Shown piece by piece: positions 8,391 to 18,480 of a stretch of 64,000 nt of DNA. Within the stretch, counting starts at the first letter, position 1. Every line of letters starts with the position of its first letter. Location: NCBI RefSeq assembly GCF_002860205.1, contig NZ_PGVB01000013.1:62001-126000 (forward strand). The letters run 5' to 3'. Both the position numbers and the translations under genes were made by a program. The DNA comes from Bacillus sp. T33-2. GTDB taxonomy: Bacteria; Bacillota; Bacilli; Bacillales; Cytobacillaceae. Under the pieces are notes generated by a model. It did not search any database, had not been told where the DNA came from, and saw only the letters and a list, made by a program, of their open reading frames with translations.

Positions 8391-9653
8391 ATGAAAAAAT
8401 GGTGGTCCATTTTGTTGGCGTTAACACTCGTGGCAGGCATTATCGCAGGCTGCAGCGGAAGCTCCGAAACGACTGGCAAAGAAAACACAGGTTCTGAAGG
8501 AGACAAAGAAAAAGCTTCAGAAACAGTAACATTGAAATTTGCAGCCCAGAATGACAATACTCCTGCAACAAAGCAGGTAATTGATGAATTTAACAAAAGC
8601 CAGGATAAGTATAAGGTAGAGTGGGTTGAAATGACAAACAACTCCGGCCAAATGCATGATCAGCTATTGACATCGCTTTCCAGTGGTTCAGATGAATATG
8701 ATATTCTTTCACTTGACGTTGTATGGGCAGGTGAATTTGCCGGAGCAGGCTATCTTGAGCCAATCGATGCCCGCATGAAGGATGCCGGCCTGAACAAGGA
8801 AGACTTCAACAGCGGCTCAATGGCTTCCGGAAACTATAAAGGAAAGCAATACACACTTCCTTTCTTCCCTGACCTAGGTTTGCTTTACTACCGCAAGGAC
8901 ATCGTCAGCCCTGAAGATGCTGCCAAGCTTGACAGCGGGAAATACACTTATGCTGATTTAGGTGCAATGGCTGAGAAGTACACTGGGCAGGGCGGAACAA
9001 AATTCGGCTTCCTTTACCAGTCTAACCAGTATGAAGGACTGACTGTTAACGTAACTGAATTCACAAAGTCTTTTTCTGACGTAAAAGGCGGATTAGAGCA
9101 AATGTACGCTTTCACAAAAGCTGCATGGGCTCCGAAAGATCTTCTGAATTTCGAGGAAGGTGAAACACACACCAATTTTGAGCAGGGCAACGCTGTATTT
9201 GCCCGTAACTGGCCATATCAGTTCGGCCGTATCAAAGGTGCTGAAGACGGAGTAACTGTTAAGGTCGACCAGGTAGGCATCGCTCCGCTTCCAAATGGCG
9301 GTTCTGTCGGCGGATGGCTTCTGAGCATCAATAAAAACTCTAAAAATGTCGATGGCGCCTGGGAGTTCGTAAAATTCGTCGCAGGTAAAGATGGCCAGAA
9401 GACAATGTCCACAGTCGGCGGCTATCTGCCAGGGTTCAACGCCCTTCTTGAAGACCAGGAAGTAATCAAGGCAAATGACATGCTTTCTTACGAAGGCTTC
9501 AAAAATGCACTGGGCAACACAATCGCCCGTCCTGTATCTCCAGAGTATTCCAAGGTTTCAGATACAATCCAGGTGAACGGACATAAATACTTAAGCTCCG
9601 GACAGGGATTGGATGAAGCCGTAAAAGCAATCGAAGATGCAATAAAAGAATAA
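8391..9653 (+). CDS. Sugar ABC transporter, substrate-binding lipoprotein
   Basis: The protein has 420 residues. The signal peptide ends GIIAGC with the lipid-modified Cys near residue 21, followed by a Ser/Thr/Glu-rich linker. The mature protein is a family 1 extracellular solute-binding protein of the trehalose/maltose group (MalE/ThuE-like). Family features include DILSLDVVWAGEFAGAGYL, FFPDLGLLYYRKDI, and NGGSVGGWLLSINKNSK near residue 305. It would capture a disaccharide or malto-oligosaccharide outside the cell for the two permeases at 9758 and 10986. No ATPase is encoded in the locus, which is common because a shared MsmX-type ATPase serves several sugar importers in Bacillus. Confidence 0.9.
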   Translation: MKKWWSILLALTLVAGIIAGCSGSSETTGKENTGSEGDKEKASETVTLKFAAQNDNTPATKQVIDEFNKSQDKYKVEWVEMTNNSGQMHDQLLTSLSSGSDEYDILSLDVVWAGEFAGAGYLEPIDARMKDAGLNKEDFNSGSMASGNYKGKQYTLPFFPDLGLLYYRKDIVSPEDAAKLDSGKYTYADLGAMAEKYTGQGGTKFGFLYQSNQYEGLTVNVTEFTKSFSDVKGGLEQMYAFTKAAWAPKDLLNFEEGETHTNFEQGNAVFARNWPYQFGRIKGAEDGVTVKVDQVGIAPLPNGGSVGGWLLSINKNSKNVDGAWEFVKFVAGKDGQKTMSTVGGYLPGFNALLEDQEVIKANDMLSYEGFKNALGNTIARPVSPEYSKVSDTIQVNGHKYLSSGQGLDEAVKAIEDAIKE

Positions 9654-9670
9654 ATTAATTGGCTCTGGGA

Positions 9671-9702
9671 AAAGGCTCTAATTCCGGTTAGAGCCTTTTT
9701 TT
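9671..9702 (+). terminator. Hairpin after the binding-protein gene
   Basis: AAAGGCTCTAA and TTAGAGCCTTT form an 11-bp stem around a short loop, followed by a T tract. It lies between the binding protein and the permease genes and probably reduces read-through, so the binding protein is made in excess. Confidence 0.8.
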
Positions 9703-9757
9703 CCATACGTCACCCTGTATATACAAGAAATCACCCTTGAGAAGAGGTGTTCAGCTA

Positions 9758-10972
9758 GTGAAAAAAATAGGATTAAGAGAATACCTGTTTATTGTCCCGG
9801 CAGTGATTTTAATCGGCGTCTTTTCGCTCATCCCTGTGATCCAGTCGTTTGCCTATACATTCTTTGATTACAGGCTGAATGACCAGCAAAAAGCAGGGCT
9901 TTATATGAGTGAAAGGTTTAACTTCGACCTATTTGACGAAACACAGCTCTATTTAACGATGTTTTTGGAAGAAGACAAGGAACAGGTGACTGATCCGGAG
10001 CTTCAAGATAAAATTGACAGCCTGATTGGCAAAGTCGAAAAGAAAGCGAAACAGTTTGAAGGCAAAAAGGGTGTCCAAAAGATCGGTAAACAGGAAAAAG
10101 ACGATCTGCTTGCTCTATCCAAGGAAGCTAAACGAGTGGTCAAAGAAATGACCGATAACTATGACACCACGAACAAAGAAAATTTGCCCCTTATTGCAGA
10201 GGATATCGAGAACAGCATCATCCCATCCAATTTTATTGGACTGGAAGGATACAAGCAGGCACTCACTGACTCCCGCCTCGGGAAAGCACTTATCAACACA
10301 ACTATCTTTACTTTTGCGTCTGTATTTCTAGAACTCATTCTTGGCCTTGCGCTTGCAATGATCATGAACAAAGCCATATTTGGGAAGGGGCTGATCCGCA
10401 CGACATCATTGATTCCATGGGCGATTCCCACTGCTGTCGCGGCGCTTATGTGGAGTTATTTATATGATGGAGGCAGCGGGGTTGTTGCCCGCCTACTTGA
10501 AATGGCAGGGTTTGTAGATAGTTCACGTGATTTGCTTCTTTCAGGCTCGGGTGCCATGGTTTCCACAATCTTTGCTGATGTCTGGAAAACCACCCCTTAT
10601 ATGGCCTTGCTTTTGTTGGCGGGCCTGCAAAATATTTCCCGGGACACATACGAAGCAGCCGATATTGATGGTGCAAATACTGTCCAGAAATTTTTCACGA
10701 TTACGCTTCCGCTATTAAAACCGTCAATACTCGTTGCGCTGTTGTTCCGTACTCTCGATGCATTCCGCGTATTTGACCTGATCTTTGTGTTAACTGGAGG
10801 AGGACCAGGGGGAGCAACAGAGACTATTTCGATTTACGGATATAAAGCGATGTTTGCCCAGACTAACTTCGGTTATGGATCTGTCGTTGTCATGATTATG
10901 TTTATATGCGTGGCGGCCATTGCAACCATATATGTAAAATTTCTTGGTGCAAATTTGATGGAGAAAAATTAA
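9758..10972 (+). CDS. Sugar ABC transporter permease, MalF-like, with long extracytoplasmic insertion
   Basis: The chosen start is a GTG at 9758, eight bases after GAAGAGGTG, giving 404 residues. An upstream TTG in the same frame lacks a ribosome binding site. After the first membrane helix (residues 10-33) comes a charged, probably coiled-coil segment of about 150 residues, rich in Lys and Glu. This replaces the P2 loop seen in MalF and is longer than in ordinary sugar permeases of about 290 residues. The C-terminal two thirds carry five more helices and the EAA loop (DTYEAADIDGANTVQKFFTI), which contacts the ATPase. It pairs with the permease at 10986. Confidence 0.88.
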   Translation: MKKIGLREYLFIVPAVILIGVFSLIPVIQSFAYTFFDYRLNDQQKAGLYMSERFNFDLFDETQLYLTMFLEEDKEQVTDPELQDKIDSLIGKVEKKAKQFEGKKGVQKIGKQEKDDLLALSKEAKRVVKEMTDNYDTTNKENLPLIAEDIENSIIPSNFIGLEGYKQALTDSRLGKALINTTIFTFASVFLELILGLALAMIMNKAIFGKGLIRTTSLIPWAIPTAVAALMWSYLYDGGSGVVARLLEMAGFVDSSRDLLLSGSGAMVSTIFADVWKTTPYMALLLLAGLQNISRDTYEAADIDGANTVQKFFTITLPLLKPSILVALLFRTLDAFRVFDLIFVLTGGGPGGATETISIYGYKAMFAQTNFGYGSVVVMIMFICVAAIATIYVKFLGANLMEKN

Positions 10973-10985
10973 AGGGGGAAGTCCA

Positions 10986-11819
10986 ATGGACACACGGAGC
11001 AGAAAGCTTAAAATTACAATGGGTGCCCTGATTGCAATGTATCTGTTCGCAATGTTCTTCCCCTTTTTGTGGATATTCATCACCTCCTTTAAAACATCAG
11101 GTGAAATATTCGGGGATGGCGCATTCCGGCTGATTCCGGACAACCCGACACTGCAAAACTTTAAAACTATAATTTTCGATAAAGGAATTTTCGAAGCCGT
11201 CAAAACGAGCTTGATCATATCGACAACGACAACACTTTACATTGTCATTGTGGCCACCTTTGCTGCATATGCAATATCCCGCTTTGATTTTAAAGGGAAG
11301 AATGTCCTGCTTGGATTGATACTTGCAGTGTCGATGTTCCCGCAGATGATTGTTGTAGGCCCTGTTTATAACCTGTTTTTGGACCTTGGGTTGACGAACA
11401 GCTATGCGATCATCCTTCCTTATTCAACGATCACCCTCCCGATGGCGGTCTGGATACTGGTAACCCATTTTAACCACATACCGCTTGCATTGGAGGAATC
11501 GGCAAAAATGGACGGTGCGACCCCGTTCCAGACATTATTTAAAATTGTTTTCCCGCTCGCCGCACCGGGAGTTTTTACAACAGCGATTATCGTATTTATC
11601 GCGGCATGGAATGAATTCCTGTTAACGATCACGATAAACTCCAATAAAAGCTACCATACCGTACCGGTTGCGATTTCCTTCCTGCGTACGCAATTTGAAA
11701 TTTTATGGGGTGAGGTAGCCGCCGCGACAACGGTCGTTACAATTCCTACCCTGATCATTGTCCTGTTCTTCCAGAAACAAATTGTCTCCGGCTTGACCTC
11801 GGGAGGCGTAAAAGAATAA
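10986..11819 (+). CDS. Sugar ABC transporter permease, MalG-like
   Basis: The protein has 277 residues and six predicted membrane helices. The EAA loop ALEESAKMDGATPFQTLFKI lies at about residues 165-185, and the protein ends GLTSGGVKE, the tail typical of MalG-type permeases. That tail inserts toward the ATPase dimer in known maltose transporters. The start follows AAAGGGGGA. It lies 13 bases after its partner permease and 15 bases before the first GH65 gene, consistent with one transcript. Confidence 0.92.
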   Translation: MDTRSRKLKITMGALIAMYLFAMFFPFLWIFITSFKTSGEIFGDGAFRLIPDNPTLQNFKTIIFDKGIFEAVKTSLIISTTTTLYIVIVATFAAYAISRFDFKGKNVLLGLILAVSMFPQMIVVGPVYNLFLDLGLTNSYAIILPYSTITLPMAVWILVTHFNHIPLALEESAKMDGATPFQTLFKIVFPLAAPGVFTTAIIVFIAAWNEFLLTITINSNKSYHTVPVAISFLRTQFEILWGEVAAATTVVTIPTLIIVLFFQKQIVSGLTSGGVKE

Positions 11820-11834
11820 TTAGGAGTGTAGCAT

Positions 11835-14126
11835 ATGACCTGGATTTTAACTGACAACCAATTGACACAGCAGGGTTTGCTCCTGGCAGAAAGCTTATTC
11901 TCATTAGGGAATGGATACATAGGCGTCCGCGGAAACTTCGAAGAGGGTTACGCAGAGGGCATGTCATCGATCAGGGGAACATACCAAAACGCGTTTCACG
12001 ATATAATTGACATCCCTTATGGAGAAAAGCTGTTTGCCTTTCCGGAAACCCAGCAAAAGATTGTTAATGTTATTGATGCACAAACCGTCGAAATTTTCCT
12101 TGGTGACGATGAGGAACGGTTTTCGCTGTTTGAAGGGGAAATACTTTCATACAGCCGGCAGCTGAATTTAGCTGACGGATACTTAACACGCACCGCTCAT
12201 TGGCGGTCGCCAAATGGCAAGGAAGCCATAATTACATTCCGAAGGGTAGTTTCTTTTGTTGTAAGAGAATTGTTTGCTATAGATATTTTACTAGAACCTG
12301 TTAATTTCCATGGCCCTGTAAAAGTGGTTTCGGCTGTGAAGGGGGCCGTCTCAAATTTTGTGGACAGCAAGGATCCGCGTGTCGGTTCGGGGCATGCAAA
12401 GCGGCTCCACGTAAAAGATACCGGCGTCCGTGACAATCTTATATTCGTGGTCGATGAAACTTACACATCAAAGCTGCAGACTGCATGTGTGATAAGCCAT
12501 CAAATACCTGAAGGATCGAGGGCAGAGTTCAATAAAACCGATACAGGGGCCAAAGCGGTATTTTCGTTTGCCCTTACTCATGCAGCACGGATAACAAAGT
12601 GGAATATTTATACCGATACATTGCGCCATGGAGAAGAGGTTTTACAAAGAGGCCTGGAAATCCAGCAGCAAATCAGCAATTCTTCCTTCGAGGAAATCCT
12701 TGAAAAACAAAAGGAATACCTTGATGCTTACTGGGACGGGGCCGACATCACAATCGGCGGAGACGAGAAGCTGCAGGAAGGCATCCGATTCAACCTGTTC
12801 CATTTGCTGCAATCAGTAGGTAAAGATCCATTCAGCAATATAGCCGCAAAAGGCCTTTCCGGTGAGGGCTATGAAGGCCATTATTTCTGGGATACGGAAA
12901 TTTATATTTTCCCGCTGTTCTTGATGGTGAACCCCAAGCTTGCCAGGCAGCTCCTCTTTTACCGGTATTCGATACTTGACCATGCCCGGGAGCGCGCTAA
13001 GGAAATGGGCCACAAAAAAGGGGCGCTGTTCCCATGGAGGACCATATCAGGAAAAGAGTGTTCATCCTACTTCCCGGCCGGGACCGCCCAATACCATATC
13101 AGTGCTGATGTTGCCTACAGCTATGTACAATACTATCTTGCGACGGCAGATGACAATTTCCTGATGGAATTCGGCGCAGAAGTATTATTTGAAACGGCGC
13201 GTCTCTGGATGGATGCAGGCCATTACCACAACGGCTCGTTCAAGATTGACGCAGTGACAGGCCCTGATGAATATACATGCATCGTCAACAATAACTATTA
13301 CACGAACGTGATGGCAAAATATAATTTGGCATGGGCAGCCAAAGTTTACATAAGGCTGGAGGAACTGGGGGCAGCTGAATTGGCCGATCTGATATCCCGC
13401 ATTCATGTTTCTGCAGATGAGGCTTCAGAATGGAAGCAGGCTGCCGGCAGCATGTACCTGCCTTATGACGAAACATTGAAAATCAACCCGCAGGATGATT
13501 CATTTTTACAAAAAGCAGTGTGGGATTTTGAAAGCACACCTGACAACCATTATCCATTGCTGTTGCATTACCATCCGCTGACCCTGTACCGGTACCAGGT
13601 TTGCAAGCAGGCTGATACTGTCCTCGCTCATTTCCTTCTTGAGGACGAACAGGAACTGGAAACGATCCGGAATTCTTTTCATTATTATGAAAAAATAACG
13701 ACACATGATTCATCGCTGTCGTCCTGTATTTTCAGCATTATGGCGTCAAAAATCGGGGCACATGGCAAAGCATATGAATATTTTATCGAAACAGCCCGCC
13801 TTGACCTCGACAATACGCACGGAAACACGAAGGACGGCCTGCATATGGCGAATATGGGCGGAACATGGATGTCGATTGTTTACGGTTTTGCAGGATTGCG
13901 CCTGAAAGAATCCGGAATTTCCCTGGCACCCGCAATCCCGGACAGCTGGTCCGGTTACGCCTTTAAACTGCAGTATCAGGGCCGCAAGCTCGAAATCGGC
14001 ATCAACCGGGAGGAAACCAGCGTCTGCCTGCTGTCAGGGGAACCAATGGCTATAAAGCTTTATGGCCAAAAAATCATGCTTGAAAAAGGACATCCATACA
14101 GGGCAAAATTGTTGCCACAAAATTAA
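11835..14126 (+). CDS. GH65 disaccharide phosphorylase, specificity uncertain
   Basis: This 763-residue glycoside hydrolase family 65 protein has an N-terminal beta-sandwich, a linker, an (alpha/alpha)6 barrel and a small C-terminal beta domain. AESLFSLGNGYIGVRGNFEE opens the family signature. The general acid is Glu479 in TGPDEY, followed by the NNNYYTN motif, and KQADTVLAHFLL at about residue 592 forms part of the phosphate site. These enzymes split an alpha-glucoside with phosphate to give beta-glucose 1-phosphate. It is clearly divergent from the neighbouring maltose phosphorylase at 14210 and lacks that enzyme's [14 protein letters not shown] loop. Kojibiose, nigerose, trehalose or another alpha-glucoside are possible substrates. 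Sequence inspection cannot decide between them. Confidence 0.88.
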   Translation: MTWILTDNQLTQQGLLLAESLFSLGNGYIGVRGNFEEGYAEGMSSIRGTYQNAFHDIIDIPYGEKLFAFPETQQKIVNVIDAQTVEIFLGDDEERFSLFEGEILSYSRQLNLADGYLTRTAHWRSPNGKEAIITFRRVVSFVVRELFAIDILLEPVNFHGPVKVVSAVKGAVSNFVDSKDPRVGSGHAKRLHVKDTGVRDNLIFVVDETYTSKLQTACVISHQIPEGSRAEFNKTDTGAKAVFSFALTHAARITKWNIYTDTLRHGEEVLQRGLEIQQQISNSSFEEILEKQKEYLDAYWDGADITIGGDEKLQEGIRFNLFHLLQSVGKDPFSNIAAKGLSGEGYEGHYFWDTEIYIFPLFLMVNPKLARQLLFYRYSILDHARERAKEMGHKKGALFPWRTISGKECSSYFPAGTAQYHISADVAYSYVQYYLATADDNFLMEFGAEVLFETARLWMDAGHYHNGSFKIDAVTGPDEYTCIVNNNYYTNVMAKYNLAWAAKVYIRLEELGAAELADLISRIHVSADEASEWKQAAGSMYLPYDETLKINPQDDSFLQKAVWDFESTPDNHYPLLLHYHPLTLYRYQVCKQADTVLAHFLLEDEQELETIRNSFHYYEKITTHDSSLSSCIFSIMASKIGAHGKAYEYFIETARLDLDNTHGNTKDGLHMANMGGTWMSIVYGFAGLRLKESGISLAPAIPDSWSGYAFKLQYQGRKLEIGINREETSVCLLSGEPMAIKLYGQKIMLEKGHPYRAKLLPQN

Positions 14127-14131
14127 CATCG

Positions 14132-14185
14132 ATGATTCCCTCTATTGTTGGGGGAATCATGTTATAATAGTGCAAACGTTTGTAC
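14132..14185 (+). promoter_or_regulatory. Internal promoter with LacI/CcpA-type operator before mapA
   Basis: A hairpin (ATGATTCCC at 14132-14140 with GGGAATCAT at 14152-14160) ends the first GH65 gene's region. It is followed by an extended -10 box, TGTTATAAT (TATAAT at 14163-14168). Directly downstream lies the near-palindrome GTGCAAACGTTTGTAC (14170-14185), of the type bound by LacI/GalR regulators including CcpA. It would overlap the start point, the classic position for repression. No convincing -35 is present, as expected for an extended -10 promoter. Confidence 0.6.
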
Positions 14186-14209
14186 AACTCACCATAAAGG
14201 GGAGATTAT

Positions 14210-16507
14210 ATGAAAAGGTTATTTGAAATTGACAGCTGGAGAATTATCGAAACAAAACTGCATAAAGAGGATTTTCGCCTGGCCGAAAGCATTATGAGCC
14301 TCGGCAACGGGCATATGGGAATGCGCGGGAACTTTGAAGAAACCTACTCGGGTGATTACCATCGCGGCTCATACATTGCGGGTGTCTGGTTCCCGGATAA
14401 AACGCGGGTCGGCTGGTGGAAAAACGGCTATCCGGAGTATTTCGGCAAAGTGATCAACTCTGTAAATTTTATTGGAGTCCGCTTGTTCATTGATGGTGAA
14501 GAACTGGACCTATATAAAGCTGATGTAAAAGAATATTACCGCGAGCTGGATATGCAGCACGGAATTTTATCAAGGAAATTTACGGTTACGCACAGCGGCA
14601 AGGAAACTGAAATAGAGGCAGTCCGCTTCCTGTCCATTGCTGAAAAAGAGCTCGCAGCCATCCGATATTCCGTGACTGCAATAAACTATGTCGGACAAAT
14701 CACATTTATCCCGTATCTGGATGGGGATGTCAGGAATGAAGATTCCAACTATGAAGAGGATTTCTGGCACGAAATCGAGAAGGGTTCGGAGGAAAACAAT
14801 GCATATCTTGTGATGAAAACGAAGGATAATCCGTTCGGCGCACCAGTTTTCCAGGTTGCCGCAACCATGCATGCTGTTGTCCAAGGAGCTGCTGCGGACA
14901 TTTCAATAAATGAAAGATCGGAATACGTGGAAAATGTATTTGAAGTACAAGCAGAGCAGGGAAAAACCGTGAGCATCTATAAATATGTTGCGGTTACGAC
15001 AGACCGGGACCATGAAGCCGGCCAGTTGGTGCAGAAAGGCCGCGAAGTGCTTCAGCGTTCGCTCAAAAAAGGCTATCAGGCCCTCCTTGACGAACATAAG
15101 CAATCCTGGCTAAAGCGGTGGGAAATCGCAGATATTGAAATTTCCGGAGACGTGGAGGCCCAGCAGGGAATACGCTTCAATCTATTCCAATTATTCTCCA
15201 CTTACTATGGAGAGGATTCACGTTTGAATATCGGGCCAAAAGGGTTTACCGGCGAAAAGTATGGTGGTGCAACCTACTGGGACACTGAAGCGTATGCGCT
15301 TCCACTGTACCTTGCAACAGCAGAACCGGAAGTGGCCCGGAACCTTGTGATATACCGCCATAACCAGCTGGATGGGGCGTACCATAACGCAAGAAAGCAG
15401 GGGCTTAAAGGCGCGCTGTACCCAATGGTGACTTTTACGGGTGTGGAATGCCACAATGAATGGGAAATTACCTTCGAAGAAATTCACCGTAACGGCGCAA
15501 TTGCATATGCGATATACAACTATGTGAATTATACAGGGGATAAGTCGTACCTCCATGAATTCGGGATCGATGTACTAGCCGGGATTTCGCGGTTCTGGGC
15601 CGACCGCGTGCATTTTAATAAACGGAAAAATGCTTACATGATCCATGGTGTTACAGGTCCGAACGAGTACGAAAATAACGTCAACAATAACTGGTACACG
15701 AACCTTATTGCTGTGTGGACGCTGCGCTATACAGTTGAAGTGATTGCAGAGCTGGAGAAAGGAGGACATGCTGACCGCGCGTCAGCCATTGGAATTACGG
15801 ACGCGGAAATTGCCGGGTGGCAGGACATCATTGAAAAAATGTATTTCCCTTACGATGAAGAATTGGGTGTGTTCGTCCAGCATGACACGTTTCTTGATAA
15901 AGACTTGATGACAGTGGAAGAGTTGCCGGCTGAAGCGCGCCCAATCAACCAGAACTGGTCGTGGGACAAAATCCTCCGCAGCTGTTTCATCAAGCAGGCA
16001 GACGTGCTGCAGGGCTTGTATTTCTTCAATCATGAGTTTTCGGAAGAAGAAAAACGCCGCAACTTTGAATTTTATGAGCCAATGACTGTGCATGAATCTT
16101 CATTGTCGCCAAGCATCCATGCCATCCTTGCAGCTGAACTTGGGATGGAGGAAAAGGCGTACGAAATGTATCACCGCACGGCGCGCCTTGACCTGGATAA
16201 CTATAACAATGATACGGAAGATGGATTGCACATCACTAGCATGACGGGTGCCTGGCTTGCTATCGTCCAGGGCTTCGCCGGCATGCGGACCGCAAATGAA
16301 AAGCTGTCATTCGCACCGTTTATTCCGAAAACATGGAATCAGTACAGCTTTAATATCCTGTACCGCAGCCATTATTTGAATATTGAAGTGAGCCGGGATA
16401 AGGTCGTGATTTCTCAACAGGGAGCTGAACTCACAATCGGGATTTATCATGAGATGGTTACTATTCCGGAAAACGGGGAGATTTCTATTAAAATGAAATT
16501 AGGTTGA
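14210..16507 (+). CDS. mapA: Maltose phosphorylase (GH65)
   Basis: The protein has 765 residues. Close identity to known maltose phosphorylases (Lactobacillus brevis MapA, Bacillus YvdK) is visible at the N-terminus: [15 protein letters not shown], and [20 protein letters not shown] just after. The acid catalyst is Glu486 in [17 protein letters not shown], one residue off the catalytic Glu487 of the L. brevis enzyme. The reaction is maltose plus phosphate to glucose plus beta-glucose 1-phosphate, in the cytoplasm. Its product is the substrate of the phosphoglucomutase encoded at 16565. It has its own promoter at 14163, so it can be expressed separately from the transporter genes. Confidence 0.92.
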   Translation: MKRLFEIDSWRIIETKLHKEDFRLAESIMSLGNGHMGMRGNFEETYSGDYHRGSYIAGVWFPDKTRVGWWKNGYPEYFGKVINSVNFIGVRLFIDGEELDLYKADVKEYYRELDMQHGILSRKFTVTHSGKETEIEAVRFLSIAEKELAAIRYSVTAINYVGQITFIPYLDGDVRNEDSNYEEDFWHEIEKGSEENNAYLVMKTKDNPFGAPVFQVAATMHAVVQGAAADISINERSEYVENVFEVQAEQGKTVSIYKYVAVTTDRDHEAGQLVQKGREVLQRSLKKGYQALLDEHKQSWLKRWEIADIEISGDVEAQQGIRFNLFQLFSTYYGEDSRLNIGPKGFTGEKYGGATYWDTEAYALPLYLATAEPEVARNLVIYRHNQLDGAYHNARKQGLKGALYPMVTFTGVECHNEWEITFEEIHRNGAIAYAIYNYVNYTGDKSYLHEFGIDVLAGISRFWADRVHFNKRKNAYMIHGVTGPNEYENNVNNNWYTNLIAVWTLRYTVEVIAELEKGGHADRASAIGITDAEIAGWQDIIEKMYFPYDEELGVFVQHDTFLDKDLMTVEELPAEARPINQNWSWDKILRSCFIKQADVLQGLYFFNHEFSEEEKRRNFEFYEPMTVHESSLSPSIHAILAAELGMEEKAYEMYHRTARLDLDNYNNDTEDGLHITSMTGAWLAIVQGFAGMRTANEKLSFAPFIPKTWNQYSFNILYRSHYLNIEVSRDKVVISQQGAELTIGIYHEMVTIPENGEISIKMKLG

Positions 16508-16564
16508 TTTCTGCTGTAACAGGCAAAATGTTTACACTCTATTATAAGGAAAAAGGAGAAGCAT

Positions 16565-17233
16565 ATGACGAAACCGCTTGAAGCCGTAATCTTTGACCTG
16601 GATGGTGTCATTACTGATACGGCGGAATATCACTACTTAGCGTGGAAAACCCTCGCCGAACAGCTGGACATCACGTTTACCCGTGAATTCAACGAGGAAC
16701 TGAAAGGCGTTTCGCGGATGGATTCCCTTGAGAAAATTCTTGCCGTCGGCGGGAAACAGGCTGATTATACCGATGAACAAAAAGCCTCACTTGCCCATAA
16801 GAAAAATGAGCATTACTTGACGTTGATCCAGGACATCACTCCTGCCGACCTTTTGCCGGGCATCAAGGAATTCATTGCGGACATCAAAAACCGGGGACTG
16901 AAACTCGGTCTCGCATCAGCAAGTAAAAACGCCTTCACAGTGATGGACTCACTTGGAATAAAGGACAAGTTTGACGTAATCGTAGATGCCAACACCATCA
17001 AAAATGGCAAGCCCCATCCACAGGTGTTCCTGCGTGCTGCCGAACTGCTCGCTGTGCAGCCTGCCGCATGCATCGGTGTGGAGGACGCCGCAGCAGGCGT
17101 CGAAGCAATTAAAGCAGCAGGGATGTATGCGGTTGCGATTGGCCCTGTGGAAACCTTTGATAAAGCCGACCTTGTTTACGGAAGCACATCCGAACTGTCC
17201 CTTGATCAGGTGATAGACGCTTATAATCGCTAA
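16565..17233 (+). CDS. pgmB: Beta-phosphoglucomutase
   Basis: This 222-residue HAD-superfamily enzyme has the nucleophile motif FDLDGVITDTAEYHYLAWK, where the first Asp is phosphorylated and the second acts as acid/base. The cap residues and LKLGLASASKNA (motif II) follow, with the lysine in KNGKPHPQVFL and the acidic motif GVEDAAAGVEAIKAAGM. It converts beta-glucose 1-phosphate from the two upstream phosphorylases to glucose 6-phosphate. The gene starts 57 bases after mapA and ends at a clear terminator, which closes the sugar operon. Confidence 0.95.
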   Translation: MTKPLEAVIFDLDGVITDTAEYHYLAWKTLAEQLDITFTREFNEELKGVSRMDSLEKILAVGGKQADYTDEQKASLAHKKNEHYLTLIQDITPADLLPGIKEFIADIKNRGLKLGLASASKNAFTVMDSLGIKDKFDVIVDANTIKNGKPHPQVFLRAAELLAVQPAACIGVEDAAAGVEAIKAAGMYAVAIGPVETFDKADLVYGSTSELSLDQVIDAYNR

Positions 17234-17237
17234 GAAC

Positions 17238-17262
17238 AACCCGGGATTGCCCGGGTTTTTTC
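17238..17262 (+). terminator. Terminator of the disaccharide operon
   Basis: AACCCGGG and CCCGGGTT flank a short ATTG loop and are followed by a run of T. It lies just after the pgmB stop codon. Confidence 0.88.
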
Positions 17263-17522
17263 ATGGCTTCAATTCCATGTGCCCCGAATTCGGACAACTC
17301 CCATGGCATTATCAGCTTTCCCAGGCCGAATAAACAACTCACTAGGACTTCTGCAGACAGAAGCAGCCCCATGTCACTAGTCTGAAGGAAGAAATATGTT
17401 ATGAATGGTCAGCTTGTCGTTTCCGAAATGTCACAAAACCCTAAAAATATCGGTGATTACTGCTGTGAAAATAGGGGAATATGCACATAAAGGCATTTTA
17501 AAAGGAAGGTGTGCAAGGCGGT

Positions 17523-18443
17523 ATGTATGATTGCATCATAATCGGCGGCGGGATTGCCGGGCTTCAGGCAGCGATACAGCTGGGAAGGTACAAACACCAG
17601 GTGCTGGTAATAGACGCGAATGATGGGCGTTCGGTCATTTGCAATAAATTTCATAATGTTCTCGGATACCCCGATGGAGTGAGCGGCCAGGAACTGAGGG
17701 ATAAAGGACGGCAGCAGGCAGCAGCTTTAGGGGTTGAATTCGTGGAGCGACGGGTAAAAAGTGTGAAAAACACAGCAGATGGTTTTGAAATCACATCTGA
17801 ACAGGGAGAATTATTTTCCGGGAAACAATTATTAATAGCAACCGGTATTGTCGACCGGATTCCGGATTTTCCTGGTTTGATGCCGTGCCTTGGAATCAGC
17901 GTGTACGTATGCCCGGATTGCGACGGCTACGAGGTCAGCAACCGAAAAACGATCGTGATGGGTTCCGGGAATCCCGGCGCGAATATGGCATTGATTCTTC
18001 ATTATTGGACCAAAGATATTGTCTATGTCAATCATGAACAGAAAGAAGTAGATGAGGAAATTACAGCAAAACTGCAAGCGAAGGGCATCCAGGTTGTAAA
18101 CGACCCGATTGAAAAAATAACAGCAGATGGCCCTGATTTCACCGGCGTTATCCTTAAAAGTGGGAAGGAGCTTGCCGCAGAGCGGGGTTTCATTGCTTTT
18201 GGGGGCAATGAGGTGAGGTCGCAGCTGGCTTCACAGCTCGGTGTCAAGCTTCATCAAAATAGGCACATTCTGGTTGATCCAAGGACTAAGATGACGAATA
18301 TTGATAATGTCTGGGCTGCCGGGGATATCGTTGCCCACTCGGAGCAGGTTACGATTGCCATGGGTGATGGCTCCCAGGCGGGAATCTGGATTCATAAAAC
18401 GCTTTTGAAGGAACAGCAACAACGCTCAAGCCACTGGCATTAA
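17523..18443 (+). CDS. NAD(P)/FAD-dependent oxidoreductase, thioredoxin-reductase-like
   Basis: The protein has 306 residues. It starts with an FAD-binding Rossmann motif (IIGGGIAGLQAAIQLGR), has a second nucleotide motif GSGNPGANMALIL near residue 145, and an FAD-closing AGD motif (NVWAAGDI) near residue 265. Between them a CPDCDGYE motif matches the redox-active CxxC of thioredoxin reductases (CATCDG). I chose the ATG at 17523 because the in-frame GTG at 17511 lies directly on the ribosome binding site AAGGAAGG. It is shorter than or distant from the housekeeping TrxB, so its partner may be another small redox protein. A terminator follows at 18481. Confidence 0.82.
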   Translation: MYDCIIIGGGIAGLQAAIQLGRYKHQVLVIDANDGRSVICNKFHNVLGYPDGVSGQELRDKGRQQAAALGVEFVERRVKSVKNTADGFEITSEQGELFSGKQLLIATGIVDRIPDFPGLMPCLGISVYVCPDCDGYEVSNRKTIVMGSGNPGANMALILHYWTKDIVYVNHEQKEVDEEITAKLQAKGIQVVNDPIEKITADGPDFTGVILKSGKELAAERGFIAFGGNEVRSQLASQLGVKLHQNRHILVDPRTKMTNIDNVWAAGDIVAHSEQVTIAMGDGSQAGIWIHKTLLKEQQQRSSHWH

Positions 18444-18480
18444 GGCGGGAATTAGATACATTTCATTCGTAAAATAGTAA

